From Podospora comata (taxonomy: Eukaryota > Ascomycota > Sordariomycetes > Sordariales > Podosporaceae), in contig CP071493.1 in the NCBI GenBank assembly GCA_017354895.1, forward strand, positions 3,100,001 to 3,164,000: a stretch of 64,000 bases of DNA, written 5' to 3'. Both the position numbers and the translations under genes were made by a program. The notes beneath the pieces are model-generated. The model was not told where the DNA came from, searched no databases, and saw only the letters and a list, made by a program, of their open reading frames with translations. This document shows, piece by piece, positions 1 to 8,959 of the stretch (positions are counted from its first letter, which is position 1; the number at the start of each line of letters is the position of its first letter).

Positions 1-749
1 TAACTACCGGTAGGGTAAATCCTTCTTGCTCTCATTTATCACGACCATTGGCATGACATCGTTACGGGGTTGTTGGGTGTGTGATCCGGGAAAGTGAGGG
101 TATAGAAGGGAGTTTTAAGACCGTTGTGTGAGGTCATTTACGGGGCAGAATTTTCATGAAGCATCTGGGAACAGAAACGTGGCGATATCTTTTTCTAGTT
201 TTCTCTTTGTCGAGATTCAGAGGAGCAACGAGAGAGGTGCGGTAAAATACCGGGTGACGTTGCCGGAGGGGGGAAGGTGGGTGGTAGTAGTAACGGTGAT
301 TTGTGGGGAGGTGAGTGGGGGGGGGAAAGGGGAGAGGTGAATACGATATAAGGTAGGGGTTCAGGGGTATTTAGTTGAGGTACAGGCCTGTGTGTGGAGA
401 TTGATTACGAGTGTGATAGAGGAAAAAATCGTTGGAGATGTTCAGAGTGGGTAGTGTAAGGTAGAGAGAAGAAATAATGTAGGGTGATTTGTTGCGGATA
501 GGTAGCTGAGTCTGGCGAAGAGAGCGAGCGTGACGATATTCATTGCGAAGAGACAAAATGAAGAGGTTAAGCAGATAGCCCGATATGAGCACAAAGAATG
601 GCTTCCCGCATTCCATAGACTAATTGATACACACAGACCCAACGACGCTCCCTGAATTCAACTTTTTTCACCCGCACTACCTGACCACCCCTTTTCACCC
701 CCCCCTCCCCCCTTTTTTTTTTAAGCACCAGCAACCCTCGCTGTGTTCT
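1..749. other. Gene-free left edge
   Basis: No convincing coding sequence is seen. The short open frames are compositionally odd and overlap on both strands. A G-rich stretch lies around 290-345 and a C/T-rich stretch with a T-run around 690-722. The right part is probably the 3' flank of the secreted-protein gene that ends at 750 on the minus strand. Confidence 0.5.
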
Positions 750-1541
750 CTATGCCTGAGGCCTGACAGTGATAACAGGATACGTAGGAATCGGCACCGG
801 CACAAGCCTGATGCTAGTGCTGACCGGCGGCCTGCAAGGAGGAGCAGTGAATGTAGGCCACGGCTTGCAGTCAGGGAAGCATCTGTTTTCTTGATCAGTC
901 TCTTCATTTCCACCGGCAGGATACAAGGAAGAGGGAGAGGGGATCTTACCCGCCATACATCATCCCACACTCATTGATGTAATCAGCACAAACCGTCATT
1001 CCGCTCCCGTTGCAAGTCGAGGGCTTGGTAGTGGATGTCGGGATCTTGGTCGTCACGGGCTTGGGGGTAGTGGTCGGCTTAGGAGTAGTGGTAGGCTTCT
1101 TGGAGGTGGGGGTGGGCTTCTTGGAAGTGGTGGTAGCCTTGGCAGTGGTGGTGGTCTTCTTGGTGGTGGTAGTCGCCTTCCTGGTGGAGGTCGTCAAGGT
1201 GCGCTTGGAAGTTGTGCTGGTCGTCTTCTTGGTGGTAGCAGAGGGAGTCAACTGGACCACCTTGGTTGTGACGACAGTAGAGGTGGCCGGGCAAGCGGGC
1301 GGCTTGGGCTTCTGGTCGGCCTTGCAGACGTTGTAGCAGCTATTATGCTGTTAATGACTTGCTGACTTGAAAGAAGGAAAAAGAGGCAAAAATACCCGCC
1401 GTATTTGACACCACAAGCACTCAGGGCGTCAAAGCAGATGATCCCGTCCACACAAGGCTCCTCATCGGGCACATCAACAGGGGCTGCTACCGCCAACCCT
1501 CCCAAGACAACAAGAGAAGAAAACACTGTCGTCAGCTGCAT
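750..1541 (-). CDS. Secreted Thr-rich protein with a duplicated six-cysteine module
   Basis: Three exons (1396-1541, 950-1339, 750-882) give 222 residues. Residues 1-20 look like a signal peptide ending in AVAA. A first cysteine module spans residues 30-64 with spacing C-x5-C-x6-C-x6-C-x3-C-x9-C. About 90 residues rich in Thr, Lys, Pro and Ser follow, mucin-like and probably O-glycosylated. A second module spans residues 158-195 with spacing C-x7-C-x6-C-x6-C-x3-C-x10-C. Both modules share a Tyr-Gly-Gly-Cys core, and both introns (1340-1395 and 883-949) interrupt the second Gly codon of that core at phase 2. The exon-3 acceptor was chosen because it restores this symmetry and the frame. I do not recognise a named family. 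An extracellular or wall-associated protein, possibly effector-like, is inferred from architecture alone. Confidence 0.72.
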
Positions 1542-2381
1542 GGTGATGATGGGGTCAAGTAAGAAAGCGGAGGCGTTCCAAGAGTCTAAGAAAGGAAGGT
1601 GAAGCGCAAGAAGCAAGGGGAATACGTGCTTGGGTTGACCGATGGCGAGGGACAAGACCAGACATATACGCTTATGCTGCACACACACGTAGGGCACTCA
1701 GACACACCCGCCCATCCACAAGCCAGGATCTGGTTACAGAAACCTCAGCTTGCCAGCAAGCCAAGAAAGCAGCTGGAATGTAACCATGGGCCATCTGTTG
1801 TTTCTCGTGTTTTCATAAACCCATAAACCTGCAACGGCCGGGTCTACTACCTTAGCTACGCTAGCTCAGGTAAGGATGTATAAAGAAGAGTAGCATGCTG
1901 GGTATTGACAATGGGATTCTTCCAGCCACTTGACATCAATCGTTGGTAGAGATTCATGCTACTACAGTGTCAAACGAGACGCCACAGAATGGAAGCCAAG
2001 CCGGATAGGTCTTAGAATCCAAGACAGAAAAGGGTAATTGAAGGACTGATATTCCGACTTACATACTTTTGAACTTGGATGTAGGGAGTAGCGAGTTAAA
2101 ATCTTTGAAAAGGTAGGGTTGCGTACAATGTCTTAGCCTGCGTAAGTAATAGCCTAAGGTAAGCCGATCCCCCCGGATTTTTGGAGCGGTTGAAAAGGGG
2201 AACCATTCTTCTCCCACACCAAAAGCTCAACCCGCAAAAAAGTTCAGAACTAGAAGCATCCCTTCGGGATTGGCCCGCATGGACATTTCAAGGGAAACAG
2301 CAGCGCAGACAGGAAGGAAAACTCTCCGTCGTCCCAAGACAGGCACCATTGCAACCCAGTGTAAGGGTCCTTGCTCGGACA
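1542..2381. other. Intergenic, promoter side of the secreted-protein gene
   Basis: No gene is seen. The minus-strand gene that starts at 1541 should have its promoter here. I could not settle on a TATA or CCAAT element. The open frames on both strands look incidental. Confidence 0.4.
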
Positions 2382-2907
2382 TCAGACGACCATTCCTCTG
2401 CCCTGCTGCCATGCGGGTGACATCCATTCACAACCGTCTCCCATGTTCCGGCAGTCTGCATATTGCAGCCGTTGGGGGGGAAGACTTGGACCGTAGCTCT
2501 TGGCATTGAACCTCGATGGCGTGTAGACTTACACATGTCCATACCGGACCGGCTTCGGTTCGCGTGTAGAATGTTCCCGTAGTTGGAGCAACCAAGGAGA
2601 ACATGGCGAGTGTCCTTGTTCCTGAAATAGCTGTACGTCGCCCACTCGACGGCTCCGTCCGGCACGAACTCCTGCTGCAACACAAACTTAATATCGACTG
2701 GCCGTCTGTGGTCCCACTGAGTCCTTCAACGAGAAGAAGGAAGAGAAGCAAAAGGTCAGGAGAAACGTTGCGGCTGCGGTTGTCGACGGCTTCGTACGGA
2801 CGGAGGGCGTATATCCTATCTCAAAAATTAGTCCATGGGCGGTTCTCGTTAATTGTTTGTGCATCCGCGCGGCTGTCGGGTCCGTGAGTCGAAGAGGAAG
2901 GAGGCAT
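2382..2907 (-). pseudogene. Possible broken small gene of unknown function
   Basis: Three pieces fit together on the minus strand (2767-2907, 2533-2716, 2382-2455). The middle piece is joined by an intron with a pyrimidine-rich 3' end closing in CTCAG and, on the other side, by a GTAAGT...TGCAG intron. All phases agree, and the reading frame ends at 2382 with two cysteines close together. The first piece has one TGA at codon 29, so the frame is open only from codon 30 unless another intron removes it. The deduced protein of about 130 residues is polar and has no signal peptide. I do not recognise it. It may be a relic, or a real gene whose 5' end I have misplaced. Confidence 0.33.
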
Positions 2908-3644
2908 TGTCAAACTCGGCGTGGGGTGATGCTGTCTTGCTTGTCTGCCATGTGGTTTGACATCCATAGTCTGGGGAAAAACAACCGGGGAATATCTAAG
3001 CCACTGGCCCACGCTGGTGGGCTGTAAGTGTGTCTAACGGACATGAGGTCACAAATTGAAAACAATCTTTCTAGAACCGATGGAAGCCACCTGAAGAAGC
3101 CAAGTGTACCTGCCTCGCCTTGGGGGGCAATCTCGTCTTCATCTCCTGCCGCGGTACAAAAAGGAAGGCGACAGGAAGAAAGGGTTCGGTCAGCGTTCGC
3201 AGCAGAGAGGCAACACAAGCCACAATGTACAGTCATCTGCCGACCTGCCGTTAGGGTTTTCTTCCAAGCATTTCGCTTCAGCATCCTCATATTTTCCTCC
3301 TAATTGCTTTCTGCGCGGATAGATGAGCCGATGAAGCCTTCAACCAGGTGTTTGGAGCTTCTAAAAATAATCCCCAAAGGAAAAAGAAAGAAAAAGCAGA
3401 CAACAATTTAATCAATTCCGATTTCTTGCGGGGGGGGAGAGGCAAGGGAAAGAAAGGCTCTGGAAGAAACAAGATCGTCCAGAGATAGCGGTTGAATTGG
3501 CCAACGTCGTCGCTCAATTTGGCTTAATTGACTCCGGCAGTATGCCAAGGACGCATTGGCAATATCTAAGTCGGTACAACGAGCAAACAAAACGCGTGAC
3601 GGTGACGTGTGGGGTTGTGCTTGCCATTTTATGTGTGCGAGGGT

Positions 3645-3673
3645 GCGTGTGTGTGTGTATGTGTGTGTGTGTG
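3645..3673. repeat. GT microsatellite
   Basis: Interrupted GT dinucleotide run in the upstream region of the secreted-protein gene at 3991. It is directly visible in the sequence. Confidence 0.85.
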
Positions 3674-3821
3674 GGTAGTAGGAGGCAAGATCATCACGAG
3701 AGGGCAGCAGGACATGAGATAATGGCAAGGATGAGGGGTGTTGAGTGTGGTGGTGGAAGAGACGAAATTTCTGGTGATGATGTGATCAGTGAAGTGAAGA
3801 CGACAGCGATACACAGACAAG

Positions 3822-3828
3822 TATATAA
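3822..3828 (+). promoter_or_regulatory. TATA box (TATATAA)
   Basis: A TATATAA motif lies 163 bases upstream of the ATG at 3991, on the coding strand. A C/T-rich stretch follows, as is common near fungal transcription starts. Core promoter function is inferred from motif and position. Confidence 0.5.
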
Positions 3829-3990
3829 GACGACGCCACCGCCGGCATTGAACTGATATTATCACCATCACCATCACCAGCTCCAATAGCTTCATCAGAC
3901 TCGAGTATTAGCTCCCTCCTCAGTTCTTCAAGCCACATCTTTCTCAGCACAGGGCCTCACCACCGGAGCCTCACCTAAACATCACCAAAA

Positions 3991-4694
3991 ATGAAGTTCC
4001 AGGCCATCCTCATCGCCACCCTCTCGGCCACCGGCCTCGCCTCCCCCGTCCCCGAGCCTCAAGCCAAGCCCAAGTTCGTCCAGGCTTACACCCTCCGTCT
4101 CTCCTCGTAAGTTTTTTCACTTGATGAGCCTCCTACCCAACCCTTAACACAATTAACTTCCGACAACGACCCCTATCCCTCTCTTTCACGCTCCCCCATC
4201 ACCCCCAATATGCCACCCCCTTAGCTAACCCCCCCAGGCGCACCCCCTCCCTAGACGGAAAACCCCTAACCCTCTCCAACACAACCCTCGGCATCTTCCC
4301 CTCCTCCCCCTCCACCCCCCTCTTCTACCCCATCCGCAACCCCCAAACCAACCTCCTCGAGCTGCACTCCCCCCAAACCTCCTCCGCCCTCGCCCTAGTA
4401 GGCACCCACGGCCTCCTCTCCCTCTCCGCCCTCCCGAACCCGGCCTCCGTCACCGTCCCCACCGGCACGACCCTCGACTGGCAAAACTTTGACCTCTCCG
4501 ACGACGCCTCCGCCGGCTCCCTCACCTACGCAGGCAGCACCAAGGACGGCTCCTGGGTCGCCTTCCCCGTCGGAAAGGGTCAGGCGGGCGAATGGGCCGT
4601 CAAGTGGAAGGACGTCACCGCCACCACGACCCAGAACTACATCCCCGTCAAGGTTGTCTACGAGGTTGTCGAGGGGTTCCACATTACTGCTTAG
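3991..4694 (+). CDS. Small secreted protein, resembles cell-wall PhiA/IgE-binding type
   Basis: Two exons (3991-4106, 4238-4694) joined through a GTAAGT donor and a C-rich CCCAG acceptor give 190 residues. Residues 1-18 are a clear signal peptide, followed by a Pro/Glu-rich stretch. The mature part starts with an 'AYTLRLSS' strand, then a 'DGKPLTLSNTTLGIF' segment. The rest is beta-rich, with aromatic residues and no cysteine. This layout resembles small fungal cell-wall proteins of the PhiA / IgE-binding (Asp f 34-like) group, though the match is from memory and only moderate. The ATG was chosen for its AAAAATG context and for the signal peptide directly after it. Expected location is extracellular or wall-bound. 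Codons are strongly C-ending, as in a highly expressed gene. Confidence 0.82.
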
Positions 4695-5236
4695 ATGTAT
4701 ATATCAGAGTGAAAAAAGGAAAAAAAAAAAAAAAGGAGGCGGTTAGCTTGCCAAGAGGATGATGAATGAAAGTTGGTGTTGTTTTGTTTATTTAGGGACC
4801 CAGCTGGGAAGGGGGGAAAAAAAGGAGGGGGGAAAAAGCTGTTTTGATATTGATGTTTTCTTACTACTTCTTTCCTTTCCATAACTTGAATCAAAAGATT
4901 GATCATCTTGGAGGAAAAAACCCATCGTTTCCGTATTTCATGACTGCATTACCCCGAAACAAAAACAAAAACCTATCAAAGAGTTGAACAAGAAAGCATT
5001 TCCATTGCTGGTACTCTGACAAAGTGAAACTCCAACCATGCAGGAGACAAAGGTACAAGTTTACACATGTCTAGTTAGAAAAAAGAATGTCCCCAAGTAA
5101 ACCCTTTCTGCGGACTAGACAAAAAAGAACCACGCACCACCCACCCAGGTCGTTCTTTTATTTTTCATATCCCAAACTCCCGTTTCTACATCACCACCTC
5201 TTCCCGCTCTCCCGTTACCCCCAAACCACATTAAAT
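4695..5236. other. Convergent 3' flanks
   Basis: Spacer between two genes that end towards each other. It has A-rich and G-rich runs (for example 4714-4740 and 4809-4837) and no coding signal. It should hold the poly(A) signals of both genes. Confidence 0.5.
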
Positions 5237-6284
5237 TTAAAAAGCCATCTGCTTCTTGATGGACTGGATGGCCTGGCCGGGGTTGAGACCCTTGGGGCAT
5301 GTCCTTGTGCAGTTGAGAATGGTGTGGCAGCGGTACAAGCTCATCGAGTTGTTAAGGGCATCCTGGCGCTGGAGCGTCTTCTCGTCACGGGAATCGACAA
5401 GCCATCTGTAGGACTGGAGAAGGATGGCGGGGCCGAGGTACTCCTCCGAGTTCCACCAGTATGAAGGGCACGAGGTCGAGCAGCACGCGCAGAGAATGCA
5501 CTCGTAAAGACCGTCGAGCTTCTTGCGGTCCGCCTTGGTCTGTCTGTACTCCCTTCCCTGTTTATCGTGTCAGTCGTCGTCTGCCGGAACACTCGGGGAC
5601 ATCTCAAAAATCGCGGGCAGCCTTACATCTGGGGCAGGGGTATCTCTTTGCAGGTAGGGCTTAATGGACTTGTACTGCTTGTAGAACTGGGTGAGATCGG
5701 GAACGAGATCCTTGACGACGTAGGTGTGCGGCAGAGGGTAGATCTTCATGTCGGCCTTGTCCTCGTTGGGGATGCGGCCTGTCGCGTATATATCAGCATC
5801 CACATGCGCTTTCTCAAAATCCTTGCTTGCTCCTCAGCCCCTCCTCCTCCTCCTCCCACCCACCCCCACCATATCTCAACTTCAAGGACTTGGACATACA
5901 CAAGCAAGCCAGGGTGTTGGTGCCGTTGATGTTCATGGCGCAAGAGCCGCAGATACCCTCTCTGCAGCTGCGGCGGAAGGTGAGGGTAGGGTCGATCTCG
6001 TTCTTGATGCGGATGAGGGCGTCGAGAACCATGGGGCCGGTCTTGTTGAGATCGAGGGTGTAGGACTGCATCTTGGGCTTCTCGGAGGGCTGGTCGGGGT
6101 TCCAGCGGTAGATCTGGAAGGTCTTGAGGTTGGCCTGCTCGGAAGCCGTGTTGTTCTGCTGGGCGGCGTCGGCGAGCTGGGCCATGCCGCGGAAGGCAGA
6201 CGGGGCGGCGGCGGCCATGCGAAGCGAAGGCCTCGCGGCGGCGGCGCCCAAGAGAGCAGAAGCGGTAGAGCGGAGAGCGGCCAT
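5237..6284 (-). CDS. SDH2: Succinate dehydrogenase iron-sulfur subunit, mitochondrial
   Basis: Exons 5900-6284, 5627-5778 and 5237-5557 give 285 residues. The N-terminus is Arg/Ala-rich and lacks acids, a typical mitochondrial presequence. The plant-type ferredoxin motif ([10 protein letters not shown]...CLC) binds the [2Fe-2S] cluster. The downstream [13 protein letters not shown] and [17 protein letters not shown] motifs bind the [4Fe-4S] and [3Fe-4S] clusters. The protein carries electrons from FADH2 in Sdh1 to ubiquinone in complex II of the inner membrane. Intron 1 (5779-5899) splits the last Cys codon of the first cluster region; intron 2 is 5558-5626. The start at 6284 was preferred over an in-frame ATG at 6341 because the latter adds a Thr-rich, non-mitochondrial-looking tail. 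A CCAAT box lies about 200 bases upstream. Confidence 0.97.
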
Positions 6285-6922
6285 TGTCGTCGACGTCGGC
6301 TTCGGGGTGGCTGTGGTGGTGGTGCTAGGACCGGGTATCAAGTATCAAGGGGACAGAAATAAGGAAAAAAGGGCTCGGAAAAGGCAACAGCAACGGCTGT
6401 GGTTGAAGTTGATGGTGGCACTGAATTGGTAGTAGAGGGTCATCAATCTTCACATTCGGTTTCCCGGAACACCTCGGCAAATTCTGACCAATCGCTGCCA
6501 CCGAATTTCAATTGAAGCAACCGCGTCCACTGCCGTCCACGCCCGAGGACTCGCCTAAAGGAGCATAGCTGCTTATGTAACGCCCGTTTTGCACCTGTTT
6601 GAACTCTTTAAACTTTTGGGCGGCTCCAATTGCCACGGCCGAAAACGTCACTGCTTTCCGCGATCTGTCCAGCCCACGTCCCGATCTGGATGACTGGACC
6701 ATGACGGCTCGAACAGCACATTCAGATCAAAAGTTCCGACTGTTGAGTTGCGCCACTTGCATAAGAGCTGTATGGCCCCTGCGTGAGTCCATATAGCAGT
6801 TGTATGAGAAGTCATGAAGATATCGTGAGATAGTCCCACCCATTAGGACCACATACCTAAACTCATATGCAATGAGATGATATCAACCCAACAAAGACAA
6901 AAAGACCAAAACATACCCTGCA
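6285..6922. other. SDH2 promoter and SFR1 3' flank
   Basis: No gene is seen. The left half is the SDH2 promoter and the right half is the 3' flank of the Sfr1-type gene. CCAAT at 6488-6492 is the clearest element. Confidence 0.5.
6488..6492 (+). promoter_or_regulatory. CCAAT box upstream of SDH2
   Basis: CCAAT in the context GACCAATCG lies 204 bases upstream of the SDH2 start. In ascomycetes the HAP/CBC complex binds CCAAT and regulates respiratory and iron-using genes. Its role here is inferred from sequence and position only. Confidence 0.4.
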
Positions 6923-7786
6923 TCAGTCCTTCCACTTCTCCTCTCCAGGATCCCACCCCAAAACTTCCGGCTCAATATTCAAACTTTTCAACATCATGAG
7001 CATCGTAAAGCCCTCCGTATCATCCGCCTCCTCCTCTTTTTGATCATCCTCTTCACAATCCTCCCCCTCAAGCTCACCCCTGTAACCCTCCCTCTCCTCC
7101 TCCTCCTCCCCTCCCACCCCCTTTTTATCCTCCCCATCCCAATCCCCAAACCTCCTCTTCCTACTCTCCCTCCAAGCCCCCCCGCCCCCCATCCCATCCA
7201 CCCTCCCCTTGACAACCTCAAACAACTCCTCCGCCGCCAACCTACTCGCCCCCTTCCACTTCCCAATCAACTCGCTCAGCTCAGCATCAACCTCCTCCCC
7301 AGGCCTCTTCCTCCGCGACGCCTCCTCAATCCTCTTAGCCTGCCTCACCCGCTCAAGCTCCTTCTCCACCTTCTTCATCTGTGCATCCAACTCCCTATGA
7401 GAGCGCTGGATTCGTTGCAATAATTCATCTCCCTCATTAGTAGACCTAGCAGTGTCACGCTGCCGCTGCTTAAACGGCAAAGGCGTCGACACGGACTTGA
7501 AGCTTTTCTGGAGAAGCAACGGTCTCCGGGCGGCAGCGCTGTTCGTCCCCAGCCTAAGGGGTGACGGATTGCCTGGTCGCGAGGGGGTTGCTGGGATTGA
7601 TGATGATGTTGGTGGGCGTGACAGACTTGGCGATGCTTGTGTCGGGGTCGCATTGCTGGCGGTTGTGGATGGACTCTGCCGGTTGATCATTGGTGATCTG
7701 AACGGCTTCTTAAGAGTCGCATTCGCGGCGTCCACGCGCCGGCGTTTGGCCGAGGGGATGTTGGGGGTGTTTTGTGATGAGGCCAT
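6923..7786 (-). CDS. SFR1: Swi5-Sfr1/Mei5-type recombination factor
   Basis: A single exon of 287 residues. The N-terminal third is disordered and rich in Ser, Pro and Thr. It contains a basic patch (AKRRRVD) and an LKKPFRSP motif typical of Sfr1/Dds20/Mei5 proteins. A coiled coil follows at about residues 115-165, then an acidic Glu-rich region. The C-terminal segment (GFTMLMMLKSLNIEPEVLGWDP) matches the conserved Sfr1 end. In fission yeast, Sfr1 with Swi5 stimulates Rad51 and Dmc1 strand exchange in the nucleus. The assignment rests on these motifs and the family layout. The start has a GCCATTG (reverse) context, with no better ATG upstream. A telomere-like box lies about 320 bases upstream. 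Confidence 0.85.
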   Translation of the reverse strand: MASSQNTPNIPSAKRRRVDAANATLKKPFRSPMINRQSPSTTASNATPTQASPSLSRPPTSSSIPATPSRPGNPSPLRLGTNSAAARRPLLLQKSFKSVSTPLPFKQRQRDTARSTNEGDELLQRIQRSHRELDAQMKKVEKELERVRQAKRIEEASRRKRPGEEVDAELSELIGKWKGASRLAAEELFEVVKGRVDGMGGGGAWRESRKRRFGDWDGEDKKGVGGEEEEEREGYRGELEGEDCEEDDQKEEEADDTEGFTMLMMLKSLNIEPEVLGWDPGEEKWKD

Positions 7787-8102
7787 TGTAAGTTGATAAA
7801 AGAGTCGTTATTGGTCGTGATGCATTGTTCACTGTTGAGATGAGGCCGATCTTGACGGGTTGTTCGAAGTGTTGAGTTGTGTGATGTAAGCAGAAAGGTG
7901 TAAAACTATTGGAGAGTTTGAACTTGGTAGGTGCCCAGGCACCGGGAAGGAGGCTTGATGACTGCCTCTCAGCCACGAAAATTGCCAGTTGTAGGAAAGC
8001 TCAATGAAATGGTCAGCATCGAGCTGAGATTGAGAAATGTCAACCCAAGAAGTGAGGATGGAATAGCTGGGACTTTGAAGCACACACCATCAAGACCACA
8101 AG

Positions 8103-8115
8103 TAACCCTAACCCT
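8103..8115 (-). promoter_or_regulatory. Telomere-like box (AGGGTTAGGGTTA on minus)
   Basis: Two copies of the telomeric hexamer lie about 320 bases upstream of SFR1, reading in the direction of SFR1 transcription. Teloboxes bind Tbf1/TRF-type Myb proteins in other fungi. The role here is inferred. Confidence 0.4.
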
Positions 8116-8638
8116 CTCCAACCCTCACCATCACCCCTCGACGACTTGCTCTCTTTGTCTGATCTTCAAGCTCCCAGGGACAAGCGGCAATATCTCATAC
8201 TTCCTTGTCATGTTAAGATTCCAAGAAGCGTGATCATAGTTAAGATTCAATGCTGTCAGCACAAGCACCTGAGATTATTATATCTGCCCCCCATTCACCA
8301 CCCATCGACGACGACAACAACTCATCTCGACCAAGATCCCCCCCAATAATTACTGCAGGCTCTCTTGATATTTACATCCATCAAGAGGCACACAGTCCCA
8401 GCATAACAAAACGACTTTGAAAAAGAAAACCAAACTTGGAGGGGTGAATAAGGTAAGAGAAAAGACAAAAAGTGAGCTCGAACGTGCGCCCTCCAGGTAG
8501 ATACTTGAATGCCCAGATGGTTTTGGGCGCGACCCCCTTACCGCTGATTCATCTGGTCATCGGGTAGATTTTTAAGGTCTCATGTGGTCACTTGGTGACG
8601 GAAGGTGCGGCCGAAACCTTTGTATAAATACCGTGGTG

Positions 8639-8715
8639 GAAGGAAGGAGTGGCTGGATGTGTGCAAGGAAGGAGCGGCTGGTTAGTGTATAAGGAAAGAG
8701 CGATTGAGTCATGGG
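8639..8715. repeat. Three imperfect 25-26 bp direct repeats
   Basis: The units begin GGAAGGAGTGGCTGG, GGAAGGAGCGGCTGG and GGAAAGAGCGATTGA and each ends in CAA or TAA. Head-to-tail copies are visible by eye. They start a few bases after a TATAAATA sequence. Confidence 0.7.
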
Positions 8716-8959
8716 CAATTTAAAAAAGTAACATGAGTAGGAACTCCAAGTGAGATGTGTGACTGAATAAGAGCTACTTCAGTGGGATTGAGAATAGCCA
8801 GACGACGCAGGGTGAGAGCGTTTCGGCTATCGTGACGAAACACCCACATGTAGCCTCCTCATTGCATATATTCTAGAAGCTAACTATCCTGACAAACCTC
8901 ATTACTGTGACCATTTCCCGAGTGTGCCAATTACATTACCTCTCCAAAGTGGTCACCAC

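Larger units (their letters stand above)
2908..3990. other. Intergenic with GT microsatellite, promoter of the next gene
   Basis: No gene is supported. A GT-rich microsatellite lies at about 3645-3673. The right end is the promoter and leader of the secreted protein that starts at 3991, with a TATA element (3822-3828) and a pyrimidine/CACCAT-rich leader. Confidence 0.5.
7787..8959. other. Intergenic with telobox and 26-bp tandem repeat
   Basis: No gene is seen between SFR1 and the chromate-transporter gene. The left part is the SFR1 promoter and carries a telomere-like motif at 8103-8115. The middle has a TATAAATA sequence (8623-8630) and three imperfect 25-26 bp direct repeats (8639-8715). 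Confidence 0.5.

Noticed and set aside
1010-1336. Val/Gly-rich plus-strand frame
   Set aside because: It is the antisense of the Thr-rich linker of the secreted-protein gene.
8471-8560. tRNA-like look on the minus strand, with a GTTCGAGCTC segment followed by a T-run
   Set aside because: No matching acceptor stem, no A box and no cloverleaf could be drawn.
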